From NCBI GenBank assembly GCA_029289325.1, contig JARFTV010000014.1:1-64000 (forward strand): a stretch of DNA of 64,000 bases. Reading direction: 5' to 3'. Numbering within the stretch: position 1 is the stretch's first letter; every line of letters starts with the position of its first letter. A model generated the notes under the pieces. That model was not told the DNA's origin. It did not search any database and saw only the letters and a list, made by a program, of their open reading frames with translations. Source of the stretch: Alphaproteobacteria bacterium (lineage in GTDB: Bacteria; Pseudomonadota; Alphaproteobacteria; Rhodobacterales; Rhodobacteraceae). This document shows, piece after piece, positions 1-8,048 of this stretch. The translations under genes and the position numbers were made by a program.

Positions 1-2
1 CC

Positions 3-563
3 CAAAGTTTCGGCACCGCCCTCTGTGCCGCCGCGATGGAAAGCGCCCGCGTCAGGGGGCATGAGGTCCGTCTCATCGACCTCCATGCCGAGGGCTTCAA
101 CCCGGTCATGTCGGCCGAGGAACGCCGGGGCTACAATGACAGCGGACCGCCGCCCGCGGACCTCCTGCCCCATATCGAGGCGCTGCGCTGGGCCGAGGGG
201 CTGATTTTCGTCTATCCGACCTGGTGGAATGGCCAGCCCGCGATCCTGAAGGGCTGGCTTGACCGGGTCTGGCGGCCGGGCATCGCCTTCACCGTCCCGA
301 CCCCGACCACGCCCCTGCGTCCGGCGCTGACCGATCTGCGGCTGATCGGGGTCATCACCACACTCGGCTCACCCTGGTGGGTCTGGACCTTCCTTCTTGG
401 CGCGCCGGGGCGAAAGATGCTCCTGCGGGGCTTGCGCCTCTGCACCGGGCCCCGCACCCGGACCTTCTGGCTGGCGCTGCATGACATGGACACCCAGACC
501 GACAGTGCCCGCCGCCGTTACCTGGACCGCGTGCGCGCCCGGATCGCGCGCCTGCCGCTGTGA
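3..563 (+). CDS. NAD(P)H-dependent oxidoreductase, flavodoxin fold (5'-truncated)
   Basis: The reading frame is open from the left edge (QSFGTALCAAAMES...), so the true start lies outside the window and the ATG at 36 is internal. The segment FVYPTWWNGQPAILKGWLDR is typical of the flavodoxin_2 / NAD(P)H:quinone reductase family, in which such loops bind FMN. These soluble enzymes reduce quinones or similar acceptors. The P-loop end of the fold is missing here, so the substrate class cannot be narrowed. It converges with the small gene at 571. Confidence 0.8.
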   Translation, partial: QSFGTALCAAAMESARVRGHEVRLIDLHAEGFNPVMSAEERRGYNDSGPPPADLLPHIEALRWAEGLIFVYPTWWNGQPAILKGWLDRVWRPGIAFTVPTPTTPLRPALTDLRLIGVITTLGSPWWVWTFLLGAPGRKMLLRGLRLCTGPRTRTFWLALHDMDTQTDSARRRYLDRVRARIARLPL

Positions 564-570
564 TGCGCGC

Positions 571-921
571 TTACTTCGGCAGATAACCCACCGGAGCGTT
601 CTCGTCCCGCCAGAAGTCCAGCGCCGCCCGCTCGGCCACCGCCGTCGCGCGCTTGAAATCGCAGACCAGCTCACCCCGGTCGATCTCGGAGGCGACGATC
701 AGGCATTGGAGCACATGCCGCGAGCCGTCATAGACATCGACCAGCCCGCGCAGCTTGCCGGGGCTCAGGTCAGCATCCAGCGCAAAGCCGTTGTCCCAGA
801 AACGCAGCACCGGAAAGACCGCATCGCCGACCTGCACCCGAAGCCGCGAGCGACGCTTCAGGTCCCTCTTGCGCGCGGCCTCCAGCCCTTCGCGCACCTC
901 GTTCGGCAGAAACTCAAGCAT
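571..921 (-). CDS. Conserved small protein with a PilZ-like pattern
   Basis: A 116-aa soluble protein with no signal peptide or membrane segment. The N-terminal half has a basic run (RKRDLKRRSRLRV) followed about 25 residues later by DADLSPGKLRG. This resembles the RxxxR ... (D/N)xSxxG arrangement of c-di-GMP-binding PilZ domains, but the spacing is loose and I call it only PilZ-like. The start ATG at 921 is the only good one. It stands alone, convergent with the truncated reductase. The function is unknown. Confidence 0.6.
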   Translation of the reverse strand: MLEFLPNEVREGLEAARKRDLKRRSRLRVQVGDAVFPVLRFWDNGFALDADLSPGKLRGLVDVYDGSRHVLQCLIVASEIDRGELVCDFKRATAVAERAALDFWRDENAPVGYLPK

Positions 922-1133
922 GACGGCCTCGCACGACTGATTGTGATAAGTCTGTGGTCTGACGGGAAAAAATCAAGTCACAGTCAGTCTATTGGCGAAA
1001 TGTAAACCAGTTATGACCGGAAAGCTGCGGGTCCACACACGCGGGGGTTGATCGGCCTCCCTGTCCGCGGATTTTGATAGCCAAACCCCTGTGTCCGCTT
1101 GCGAATCAGCACCGCGCCGGGAATAGCCGGGCC

Positions 1134-2033
1134 ATGATCCTGATCCTCTCCATGCTCCTTGATGCGGCGTTCGGCGAGCCGAAGGCGATCTGGGACCGAT
1201 TGCCGCATCCTGCCGTCCTGATGGGCCGGCTTGTGGGATGGTGCGACCGCCGCTTCAACACCGGCGCGCGGCGCAAGGCCAAGGGCGTGGCCGTCGCCGC
1301 AGGCCTCGTGGCGGTCGGGCTTGTGCTCGGCAGCCTGATCGAGTCGCTTCCCGACCATGGGCTCTTCGAACTCCTGACCCTTGCCATCCTGATCGCGCAG
1401 AAAAGCCTGGTGGAGCATGTCCGCGCCGTGGCTCAGGGCCTGCGCCGCTCTCTTGCCGAGGGACGGCAGGCAGTCGCGATGATTGTCGGCCGCGACACGG
1501 CCGAGATGACCGGCCCCGATGTTGCCCGCGCCGCGATCGAAAGCGCGGCCGAGAATCTGTCCGACGGCGTCGTCGCGCCGATCTTCTGGTATCTCCTCTT
1601 CGGCCTTCCGGGGATCCTTGCCTACAAGCTGGTCAACACGGCCGACAGCATGATCGGCCACCTGACCCCGAGATATGCCGAGTTCGGCTGGGCCTCGGCC
1701 CGCCTCGACGACGTGCTGAACCTGATCCCCGCGCGTCTGACCGCGCTTCTCATCGCGTTGACGCATGGCTGGCTTGACCCTGCCCCGATCCTGCGAGACG
1801 CGCCCAAGCACCGCAGCCCGAACGCGGGTTGGCCGGAAAGTGCGCTTGCCCCGGTCCTGAACGTCGCGCTTTCCGGGCCCCGCAGCTATAACGGCGTGCG
1901 CAAGCACTATCCCTGGGTCTGGCCCGAGGGCCGCCGTGATCCGGGCCCCGACGACATCGACGCCGCTGCCGATGCGCTCTGGCGGGTCTGGGCCGCCGTG
2001 CTTGCAGTTGCCGTGCTGGTCGCGCTCGCCTAG
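1134..2033 (+). CDS. cbiB: Adenosylcobinamide-phosphate synthase CbiB/CobD
   Basis: An integral membrane enzyme that attaches the aminopropanol arm to adenosylcobyric acid in late cobalamin synthesis. Diagnostic sequence includes LDAAFGEP and RLPHPAVLMGRL near the N terminus, then AAIESAAENLSDGVVAP and TADSMIGH in the middle. Several hydrophobic segments are visible. The ORF track begins at a TTG (1074); the ATG at 1134 (MILILSMLLDAAFGEP) fits the family start and gives 299 aa. The usual partner cobC is not adjacent. I saw no cobalamin riboswitch in the 212 bases upstream. Confidence 0.93.
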   Translation: MILILSMLLDAAFGEPKAIWDRLPHPAVLMGRLVGWCDRRFNTGARRKAKGVAVAAGLVAVGLVLGSLIESLPDHGLFELLTLAILIAQKSLVEHVRAVAQGLRRSLAEGRQAVAMIVGRDTAEMTGPDVARAAIESAAENLSDGVVAPIFWYLLFGLPGILAYKLVNTADSMIGHLTPRYAEFGWASARLDDVLNLIPARLTALLIALTHGWLDPAPILRDAPKHRSPNAGWPESALAPVLNVALSGPRSYNGVRKHYPWVWPEGRRDPGPDDIDAAADALWRVWAAVLAVAVLVALA

Positions 2034-2058
2034 GTTTCCCACAAACCGTGAGGATCCG

Positions 2059-2139
2059 ATGCGCGCCGCCCTTCCTGCCCTGTCGCTTGCCTCCCCCGCC
2101 GACGGCTGGCCCATGCGGGACCTGCTGGACGCGCCATGA
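2059..2139 (+). CDS. Possible 26-aa leader ORF coupled to the glycosyltransferase
   Basis: A short ORF (MRAALPALSLASPADGWPMR...) begins with ATG after a GAGGA-type ribosome site (gtgaggatccg). It stops with a TGA that overlaps the ATGATG start of the downstream glycosyltransferase. The glycosyltransferase itself has no clear Shine-Dalgarno sequence, so translation through this leader could deliver ribosomes to it. It is too short to judge by composition, and a chance ORF is possible. Confidence 0.35.
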   Translation: MRAALPALSLASPADGWPMRDLLDAP

Positions 2140-3035
2140 TGCCAAGCTGGGGCCTTGTCGCCACGGTCAAGGCACCCGAGGCCAAGGTCCTGGCCTGGGC
2201 CGCGCATCACCTTTCGATCGGGGCTGCGCATCTTTGGCTCTATTTCGACGATCCCGAGGACCCGGCCCATGCCGCCCTCCAGGGCTATACAAGGATCACC
2301 GCGACGCTTTGCGACGCCCGCTACTGGGCCAACAAGAACCGGCACGACCGGCATCAGAACCGTCAGGCCCGCAACGCGCGCGACGCCTACGGCCGGGCCC
2401 GGACCGACTGGCTCGGCCATATCGATGTGGACGAATTCATCCAGGCAGACCGCCCGCTGGCCGAAATCCTGGCCGAGGTCCCGGCCGACAGGATGGTGGT
2501 CAAGCTCGAACCGTTCGAGGCGATGCACGACCCCATGCTGCCCGACGACATCTACACCGCGCGCGAATTTCGTGGCGCGCTGACCCATGACGTCTGGCGC
2601 TATCGCACCCCGGCGCTTGGCCCGTACAAGCGGGTGATCCGCGACGGCTTCCTCAGCCATACCGTGGGCAAGGTCCTGTTCCGCACGGGAATCCGGGGCC
2701 TTGCGCCACGACTGCACAGCGTCATGCTGAACGGAGAAAGGCTTCCCGCCGGCGACTGGTGCCGCGAGGCGCGGCTCCTGCATTTCCACGCGCAGGACCG
2801 CGCGGCCTGGCTTGCGGCGCTGCCGTACCGGCTGACCCGCGGCGCCTACCAGTTCCGCCCGGCCCTCCAGCAGTTCCTCTCCATGGCCACCCCGGACGAG
2901 ATCGACGCCTTCTACCGCCGCACGCAAGTGCTGCCGGTGGACGTGTCAGAGCAGTTGCAGGAATTCGGCCGCGTTGTGGTGGCCGACCTCGACCTACGGA
3001 ACAAGGTGCAGGCGATGCAGGGAGAAAAGGCATGA
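2136..3035 (+). CDS. Family 2-like glycosyltransferase (Glyco_tranf_2_4 type), first copy
   Basis: A 299-aa cytoplasmic protein beginning MMPSWGLVATVKAPEAKVLAW. The opening VATVKAPEAKVLAWAAHHL...GAAHLWLYFDDPED and the HIDVDEFI motif match the GT-A glycosyltransferase group often labelled glycosyl transferase family 2 / DUF4422-like. In that group the DxD residues hold the metal and nucleotide sugar. The substrate is unknown, probably a surface polysaccharide. It overlaps the next gene by ATGA, and the two proteins are clear paralogs. Confidence 0.8.
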   Translation: MMPSWGLVATVKAPEAKVLAWAAHHLSIGAAHLWLYFDDPEDPAHAALQGYTRITATLCDARYWANKNRHDRHQNRQARNARDAYGRARTDWLGHIDVDEFIQADRPLAEILAEVPADRMVVKLEPFEAMHDPMLPDDIYTAREFRGALTHDVWRYRTPALGPYKRVIRDGFLSHTVGKVLFRTGIRGLAPRLHSVMLNGERLPAGDWCREARLLHFHAQDRAAWLAALPYRLTRGAYQFRPALQQFLSMATPDEIDAFYRRTQVLPVDVSEQLQEFGRVVVADLDLRNKVQAMQGEKA

Positions 3036-3934
3036 CGACCTGGGGCGTTGTGGCGACCGTCAAGGCGCCAGAGGCAGAGTTGCTGGCCTTCGTGGCCCAT
3101 CACCTGGCGCTGGGGGCCTCACGCGTCTGGCTCTATTTCGATGACCCGACCGATCCGGCTCATGCCCGCCTCTCGCGCCTGCCCAAGGTCAAGGCGGTCC
3201 GTTGCACCAGCTTTTACTGGGCGCTGCGCGGTGGACGGCCCGAGGTGCTGACGCAACGGCAGATCTCCAACGCGCTCCATGCGCAGCGCAGGTGTCGGCT
3301 GGACTGGCTGGCGCATATCGATGCGGACGAGTTCATCCACGCCCCAGCGCCCGTGTCGGACCTCCTGTCGCAGGTGCCCGCAGAAATCCCGAACGTCATG
3401 ATGGCCCCGTTCGAGGCGTTGTACGACCCCGGACTGCCCGACGACATCTACACCGCCCGCCGCTTCCGCGGCCCGCTCGGCAAGGCGCATCCCGACCTGC
3501 ACAAGGCCGTCTTCGGACCCATGGCCGAGGTCGTCGCCAAGGGAAACCTTGGCCATATCATCGGCAAGAGCTTCGGCCGCATCGGCTTTCCCAAGGCGAA
3601 GATGGGGCTTCACTCGATCTTTGTCGACGGCAACCGCCTGCGCGACCCGTTCCATCCACAACTGAGGATCCTGCACTTTCACGCGCAGGACCAGGAGGTC
3701 TGGCGTCGGCAACTACCGTTTCGGCTGCAGAACGGCGCCTACAGCTACGATACGGAAAACCGGCTCCGCGGCCATCTGCAGGGGGCAAGCGACGCTGTGA
3801 TCGACGATTTCTATCAGACCGTGATGACCCTGACGCCCGAGAAGGCGGCCCTGCTCGAGGCGCATGATCTCTTGATCACCACCGACCTTGGCCTGCGGGC
3901 AAAGGTGGCGGACCTGCTGGCCGGGCGGCTTTAA
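3032..3934 (+). CDS. Family 2-like glycosyltransferase, second tandem copy
   Basis: The start is the ATG at 3032, four bases inside the preceding gene; the track ORF from 2759 extends it falsely. The 300-aa product (MTTWGVVATVKAPEAELLAF) repeats the architecture of its neighbour: WLYFDDPTDP, then HIDADEFI as the DxD-type motif, then LPDDIYTARRFRGPL, and ILHFHAQD near residue 215. The two differ widely in the middle, so this is an old duplication with probably different acceptors. It converges with the truncated hemoglobin gene, overlapping by four bases. Confidence 0.8.
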   Translation: MTTWGVVATVKAPEAELLAFVAHHLALGASRVWLYFDDPTDPAHARLSRLPKVKAVRCTSFYWALRGGRPEVLTQRQISNALHAQRRCRLDWLAHIDADEFIHAPAPVSDLLSQVPAEIPNVMMAPFEALYDPGLPDDIYTARRFRGPLGKAHPDLHKAVFGPMAEVVAKGNLGHIIGKSFGRIGFPKAKMGLHSIFVDGNRLRDPFHPQLRILHFHAQDQEVWRRQLPFRLQNGAYSYDTENRLRGHLQGASDAVIDDFYQTVMTLTPEKAALLEAHDLLITTDLGLRAKVADLLAGRL

Positions 3935-4314
3935 TCCACGTTCACCAGCACCAGCGCCGCGCGTTGGAAGGTGGCCATGATCTGGGCGCGTTCCTTCTGG
4001 GCGACGCCGGTTTCGACCATCGCCCGGTCCATCACCGCCAGCCAGTCCTCAGCATCCTGAAGCCGGATCTCCACATGGGCGTGGATTTCGCGCAGATTCA
4101 TGTGGCCGTGCTTCTCGTGATAATACCGCCGCCCACCGAAGAAGCCGCAGAGGAAGTCGAACTGCTCGGACCGGACATGCGACAGGCCGTGGCCCTTGAG
4201 ATGCATCTCCATGATCGCGCGGCCCTGGGGCAGGGTCTCGATCAGGTCGTAGAAGTGGTTGACCAGCAGCTTGACCTGCGGCTCCCCCCCGATCCGGTCG
4301 ATCATCGGTTCCAT
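3931..4314 (-). CDS. Truncated hemoglobin, group II type
   Basis: A 127-aa 2-on-2 globin. The N terminus GGEPQVKLLVNHFYDLIETLP, the central FLCGFFGGRRYYHEKHGH, the probable heme-binding (proximal) histidine in LREIHAHVEI and the tryptophan in DWLAVMDRAM all fit the TrHbII (GlbO-like) pattern. Such proteins bind O2 or NO in the cytoplasm and are linked to low-oxygen or nitrosative stress. A strong ribosome site (gagaggagggtgcg) precedes the ATG. The DUF1989-GcvT gene lies upstream on the same strand, separated by the three-hairpin repeat. Confidence 0.88.
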   Translation of the reverse strand: MEPMIDRIGGEPQVKLLVNHFYDLIETLPQGRAIMEMHLKGHGLSHVRSEQFDFLCGFFGGRRYYHEKHGHMNLREIHAHVEIRLQDAEDWLAVMDRAMVETGVAQKERAQIMATFQRAALVLVNVD

Positions 4315-4330
4315 CGCACCCTCCTCTCCC

Positions 4331-4397
4331 CGATTTCTTCAAAGAAATCGGACCGGAGCCTTTGAAGGCTCCGCACCGGACTTCTGAAAAGTCCGGT
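4331..4397 (-). repeat. Three-hairpin intergenic element, copy A
   Basis: Three consecutive hairpins read on the minus strand: accggactt/aagtccggt, ggagcctt/aaggctcc and cgatttctt/aagaaatcg, separated by 4-5 bases. They follow the stop of the DUF1989-GcvT gene and precede the hemoglobin gene. Order and orientation relative to the upstream gene match copies B (13396) and C (37255). They may act as a transcript-end structure; there is no U tract. Confidence 0.8.
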
Positions 4398-4405
4398 GCC
4401 CCCGT

Positions 4406-6775
4406 TCAGCTCTGCGGCCGCGTCTTCTTCGGGTCGTAATGCGACAGCGGCACGATCACCGCCGGAAGCCGCTTCTGCTGACCGTCCAGCTTGCCGACCT
4501 CCAGCGCCGTGCCGACCTCCGCATGGGCCACATCCACGCGCGCCAGCGCGATGTTCTTGCCCAGGATCGGCGAGCGGACCGAGGACGTCACCTCTCCCAC
4601 CTGCGCCCGGCCCACATGCAGGCAATCACCGTGGCCCACGTCCACATTCGCGTCGATCTCCAGCCCCACGAACTTGCGGCTCGGATGCTCCTTCCGCCGG
4701 ATCAACGCCTCGCGTCCGACGAAATCGTCGGTCTTGGACTTGAGCGGCACGGTGAACCCGATCCCGGCCTCGAACGGGTCGGTCTGGTCGCTGAAATCAT
4801 AGCCGGCAAAGATCAGCCCGGCCTCGATCCGCACCATGTCCAGCGCCTGCAGCCCCATCGGCCGCAGCCCCAGATCCTCGCCATTGGCCCAGACCGCGTC
4901 ATAGACCGCGCTGCCGTCCTTCGGGTGGCAGAAGATCTCGAACCCCAACTCGCCGGTATAGCCCGTCCGCGACACCACAACCGGAGCCCCCGACGGCCCG
5001 CCCAGACGGCCCACCGTGAAGCGGAACCAGCCCAGCTCCTCGATCGTCGGCTGGTGCGGCGCGGTCCAGATCATGCGCTTCATGATCTCGCGGCTGTTCG
5101 GACCCTGGACGGCAAGGTTGTGCAACTGGTCGGTCGAGGATCGCACCATCGCCTGCAGGCCCAGCTTCTCTGCCTGCTCCCTGATCCAGACCCCTCCGTA
5201 ATCGTCGCCGCCGATCCAGCGGAACTGGTCGCGGCCCAGACGGAACGCCGTGCCGTCGTCGATCATCCCGCCGTGCTCATAGCACATGGCGGAATAGACC
5301 ACCTGACCCTGGCTCAGCTTCTTCATGTCCCGGGTCAGCACCCAGTTCATCAGCGCCTCGGCATCCGGGCCGGTCACCTCGAACTTGCGCAGCGGCGACA
5401 GGTCCAGCACCACCGCCGCCTGACGGCAGGCCCAGTATTCTTCCAGCGCGCCGTTCGACGAATAGGCCTGCGGCAGCCAATAGCCTTTGTACTCCACCAC
5501 ATTCCGGGTCTTCTGGCTGATCCGGTCGTGGAAGGCGGTTTCCTTGGTCATCTTCGGCTCCGAGGCGGGCGTGGGGCGATAGGCGATGGAGCGCGAGAAT
5601 TTCTCGGCCCCCGAATAGGTGCGGACATGGATGTCCGACAGATACCAGCCGTTGGCCGGCGAGGTGTCGTCCGGGCAGGCCGAATTCACGCAGACGATGT
5701 CGGTCAGCGCGCGGAACAGCACATAGTCGCCGGGCCGCGACCAGGGCTCGTCGCTGATCAGCACGCCATGCGCGTCGATGTTCGTGTTGAAAAACAGGTT
5801 CACCGCCATCCAGCCGGGCCGCGGATCGACCCCGTGCTGCGCCAGCGCCTTGTTGAAGTTGTCCGAGCAGTTGACGTGGCCAGGATAGCCGATGTCGTCG
5901 TAATATTTCGACGCACAGGCCATCGCAAAGGCATCATGGCGGCCGACCGTGTCCTGCACCACCTCGACCAGCGGCACCCAGTCCTGATCGAAGTACTTCG
6001 AATGCAGGCCCGGCATCGAATAGGCGTGGCCCATCAGCGTCCGGCTGGTCGTCACGTCCAGCGCATGTTGCAGGCCCTTGTCCAGCTTGCGCGCGTCAAA
6101 GCACTGGAAGTCGGTGCATTGGCGCCCGTCCACGTCCAGGATCTGGATATAATCGCCAGCCTTGACGAAATAGCTCTCCGCCGTTGCCGACTTGACCCGC
6201 AGGTCGAGGATCGGATCGGCCAAGGGGTCCGGCAGGTCATAATGCCCGACCATCCGCGGCTTTGCCCGCTGGACCAGCAGCGTGACCGGCGTCGCCGTGT
6301 CCTGCGCCTCGGGCGCCATCGGCAGGCCGGGGACGCAGACCACCAGCCAGCCCTCGTCTAGCGTGGTCAACTCGGCCCGCGACCCGGCAGGGGTTTCGGC
6401 CCCGAAAAGCCGCAGCGCCCCCGCAGTCGCAAGGTCGACCTTCCGCGCGGCCAGCCCCTTGCGCAGCCGCGCGAGACTTTCGTCGCGCGAGGCCAGCATC
6501 GCCTTCAGCCCCTCGGCCGAGGAATTCGCCGCCTGCCCCAGGATCGCCGCGTCGATCCGCCCGTCCTTCGTGGCCGCCACCAGTTCGACCGGCTGGCCGC
6601 CCTCGTCGTTGACCAGCGTCAGCCGGTCGCCCACCATCAGCTGCAGCAGGACCGCGCCACCCCCCGGAACGACGTGACGTTCCTGGCCGTGGTGGCGCGA
6701 AAAGCCCTGCGGCGTCAGAATTCGTGACGGTCTCGGTGGACCCGGAGGAACCGAGGGATAGATCGAGTCCAGCAT
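4406..6775 (-). CDS. DUF1989 / urea-carboxylase-associated domain fused to GcvT-type aminomethyltransferase
   Basis: A 789-aa cytoplasmic fusion. Roughly residues 30-420 carry the urea-carboxylase-associated (DUF1989) sequence, with GDYIQILDVDGRQCTDFQ and CVNSACPDDTSPANGWYLSD. From about 435 the protein is a tetrahydrofolate-dependent T-protein: YWACRQAAVVLDLSPLRKFEVTGPDA, SRTGYTGELGFEIF and ALDMVRIEAGLIFAGYDF. The T domain suggests methyl or methylene transfer from an N-methylated or amino substrate to folate; the substrate is not predictable. The first 170 residues look like a diverged extra DUF1989-like half (VPGGGAVLLQLMVGDRL). A good ribosome site (cggagggtgtc) supports the start. Confidence 0.85.
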   Translation of the reverse strand: MLDSIYPSVPPGPPRPSRILTPQGFSRHHGQERHVVPGGGAVLLQLMVGDRLTLVNDEGGQPVELVAATKDGRIDAAILGQAANSSAEGLKAMLASRDESLARLRKGLAARKVDLATAGALRLFGAETPAGSRAELTTLDEGWLVVCVPGLPMAPEAQDTATPVTLLVQRAKPRMVGHYDLPDPLADPILDLRVKSATAESYFVKAGDYIQILDVDGRQCTDFQCFDARKLDKGLQHALDVTTSRTLMGHAYSMPGLHSKYFDQDWVPLVEVVQDTVGRHDAFAMACASKYYDDIGYPGHVNCSDNFNKALAQHGVDPRPGWMAVNLFFNTNIDAHGVLISDEPWSRPGDYVLFRALTDIVCVNSACPDDTSPANGWYLSDIHVRTYSGAEKFSRSIAYRPTPASEPKMTKETAFHDRISQKTRNVVEYKGYWLPQAYSSNGALEEYWACRQAAVVLDLSPLRKFEVTGPDAEALMNWVLTRDMKKLSQGQVVYSAMCYEHGGMIDDGTAFRLGRDQFRWIGGDDYGGVWIREQAEKLGLQAMVRSSTDQLHNLAVQGPNSREIMKRMIWTAPHQPTIEELGWFRFTVGRLGGPSGAPVVVSRTGYTGELGFEIFCHPKDGSAVYDAVWANGEDLGLRPMGLQALDMVRIEAGLIFAGYDFSDQTDPFEAGIGFTVPLKSKTDDFVGREALIRRKEHPSRKFVGLEIDANVDVGHGDCLHVGRAQVGEVTSSVRSPILGKNIALARVDVAHAEVGTALEVGKLDGQQKRLPAVIVPLSHYDPKKTRPQS

Positions 6776-6901
6776 GACACCCTCCGCAGCGAATCGGTCG
6801 ATGATCCAGCAACCAGTTTAATGAGGATAAAACTTGTTCATCCACAAGAATAGCGGCAGGGTGAGGCCGAAACAAGCTCAGGTCAAGGGAAAGGCGCGTA
6901 A

Positions 6902-7762
6902 ATGCTGGCATTGAGTTTCGGCCTGGGCGCTGCGCTCCTCTGGGCGGTGCACGACCTTCTGGCCCGCAAGCTCAGCCAGGGCGCGCCGCTTCTGCCGATC
7001 CTGACCGTGGTTCTGGCGGCAGGGACGCTGGGACTGGTGCCGGTCGCGCTGATGACTGGCGGATGGGCCGCCATGACCGGCCCGGCCTGGGGCCTCGCGG
7101 CGCTGTCCGGTCTGGCCTTCGGAGGCGCGATCGGCGGGCTTTACAAGGCCTTCAGCCTTGCCCCGGTGCGCGTCGTCTCGCCGGTGGTCGGGGCCTATCC
7201 GCTGCTGATCCTGCTGATTGCCGTGGCCCAGGGCCGATCCGTGACGGGAGGCGACTGGCTTGCCGTGCTGGCGATCGTGGTCGGCATTGCCATCGTGGCG
7301 GTCGCCGCCCGCGACGATGCGCCCGAAGGCTATGCCTCCTCCCCCGGCGTCGCCATCGGCTGGGGCGCGCTGGCCGCGATCGGCTTTGCCGCGACCTTTG
7401 CCCTTGGGCAAGAGGCGACGCGGCTGGGCTCGGAACTCCCGGTGATGCTGGCGGGCCGACTGGTGGCGCTGGCATTCATCCTGGGGCTTCTCTTCTGGCA
7501 CAAGGGCTCGCTCGCGCCGCAGCGCGGGCATTTCGGCGTGCTGGGCCTGATGGGGTTGGTCGACGCGCTGGCGCTGGGGCTTGTCACCGCCTCGGGCGGG
7601 CTGCCCCAGGCGGAATACGCCTCGGTCGCCTCTTCGCTTTTCGGGGTGGTGACGGTCCTCCTGGCGGCCTGGTTCCTGAAGGAACGGGTGCGCCCGATCC
7701 AGGGGCTGGGCATCGCCTGCGTCTTCGGCGGGATCGCCGCGCTGGGTCTTCTGGGTGGATGA
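6902..7762 (+). CDS. EamA-family (DMT superfamily) transporter
   Basis: A 286-aa inner-membrane protein with about ten hydrophobic segments in two homologous halves, as in the EamA/RhaT drug-metabolite transporter family. The first half carries GAALLWAVHDLLARKL and SGLAFGGAIGGLYKAFSLAP. The second begins near GVAIGWGALAAIGFA and ends with GVVTVLLAAWFLKERVRPIQGLGI. Substrates of this family (amino acids, metabolites) cannot be told from sequence alone. It is monocistronic. A palindromic repeat follows directly after its stop codon. Confidence 0.85.
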   Translation: MLALSFGLGAALLWAVHDLLARKLSQGAPLLPILTVVLAAGTLGLVPVALMTGGWAAMTGPAWGLAALSGLAFGGAIGGLYKAFSLAPVRVVSPVVGAYPLLILLIAVAQGRSVTGGDWLAVLAIVVGIAIVAVAARDDAPEGYASSPGVAIGWGALAAIGFAATFALGQEATRLGSELPVMLAGRLVALAFILGLLFWHKGSLAPQRGHFGVLGLMGLVDALALGLVTASGGLPQAEYASVASSLFGVVTVLLAAWFLKERVRPIQGLGIACVFGGIAALGLLGG

Positions 7763-7790
7763 GCAGGGTGGGCGCCATCGCCCACCCTAC
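7763..7790. repeat. REP-like palindrome AGGGTGGGCG-N4-CGCCCACCCT, copy 1
   Basis: A perfect 10-bp stem with loop ccat, directly after the EamA stop codon and eight bases before the stop codon of the convergent 49-aa gene. It is followed by gcccgcgc, as in copy 2. The same element recurs at 16538 and 20081. It probably serves as a bidirectional transcript-end hairpin. Confidence 0.85.
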
Positions 7791-7798
7791 GCCCGCGC

Positions 7799-7948
7799 TC
7801 AGACGCGATCCGAGCCCCAATAGGCGTACATCTGCTCCAGCGCGCTCAGCGGCCGCAGGGCAGGGGCCTGAACGGGACGGGCTGCCTGGAAATATGGCTC
7901 CAGCACCGGAATGGCGGCAGCGGGGCGGGGCAGGGTATGGACGGACAT
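7799..7948 (-). CDS. 49-aa conserved-looking small protein, absent from the ORF track
   Basis: Read from the minus strand: MSVHTLPRPAAAIPVLEPYF, then a middle rich in Ala, Pro and Arg, then LSALEQMYAYWGSDRV and TGA. The ATG at 7948 follows a good ribosome site (cgaaaggttcgtcc). There is no membrane segment. The C-terminal LxALEQMYAYW pattern is one I associate, from memory, with small proteins of other Rhodobacteraceae; that is recall, not a search. The function is unknown. It is too short for the 60-aa cutoff used in the track. Confidence 0.6.
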   Translation of the reverse strand: MSVHTLPRPAAAIPVLEPYFQAARPVQAPALRPLSALEQMYAYWGSDRV

Positions 7949-8048
7949 CGGACGAACCTTTCGCTTGGTCTCCTCCCGCTGCGCAAGATAGTCCCGCCGC
8001 AGGGTCGTCCCAACCCACGATTGCGCATGGCCGCCCTGCGCCGAGCGC

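Noticed and set aside
922-1133. Possible cobalamin riboswitch before cbiB
   Set aside because: I could not find the conserved B12 box or a plausible fold, so none is annotated.
1011-2927. A 638-aa minus-strand ORF
   Set aside because: It is antisense to cbiB and the first glycosyltransferase, both well supported, and is Arg/Gly-rich as GC-rich shadow frames are.
4439-6361. A 640-aa plus-strand ORF
   Set aside because: It lies opposite the DUF1989-GcvT gene, which has clear motifs; the composition (His, Arg, Gln) is that of a complementary-strand shadow.
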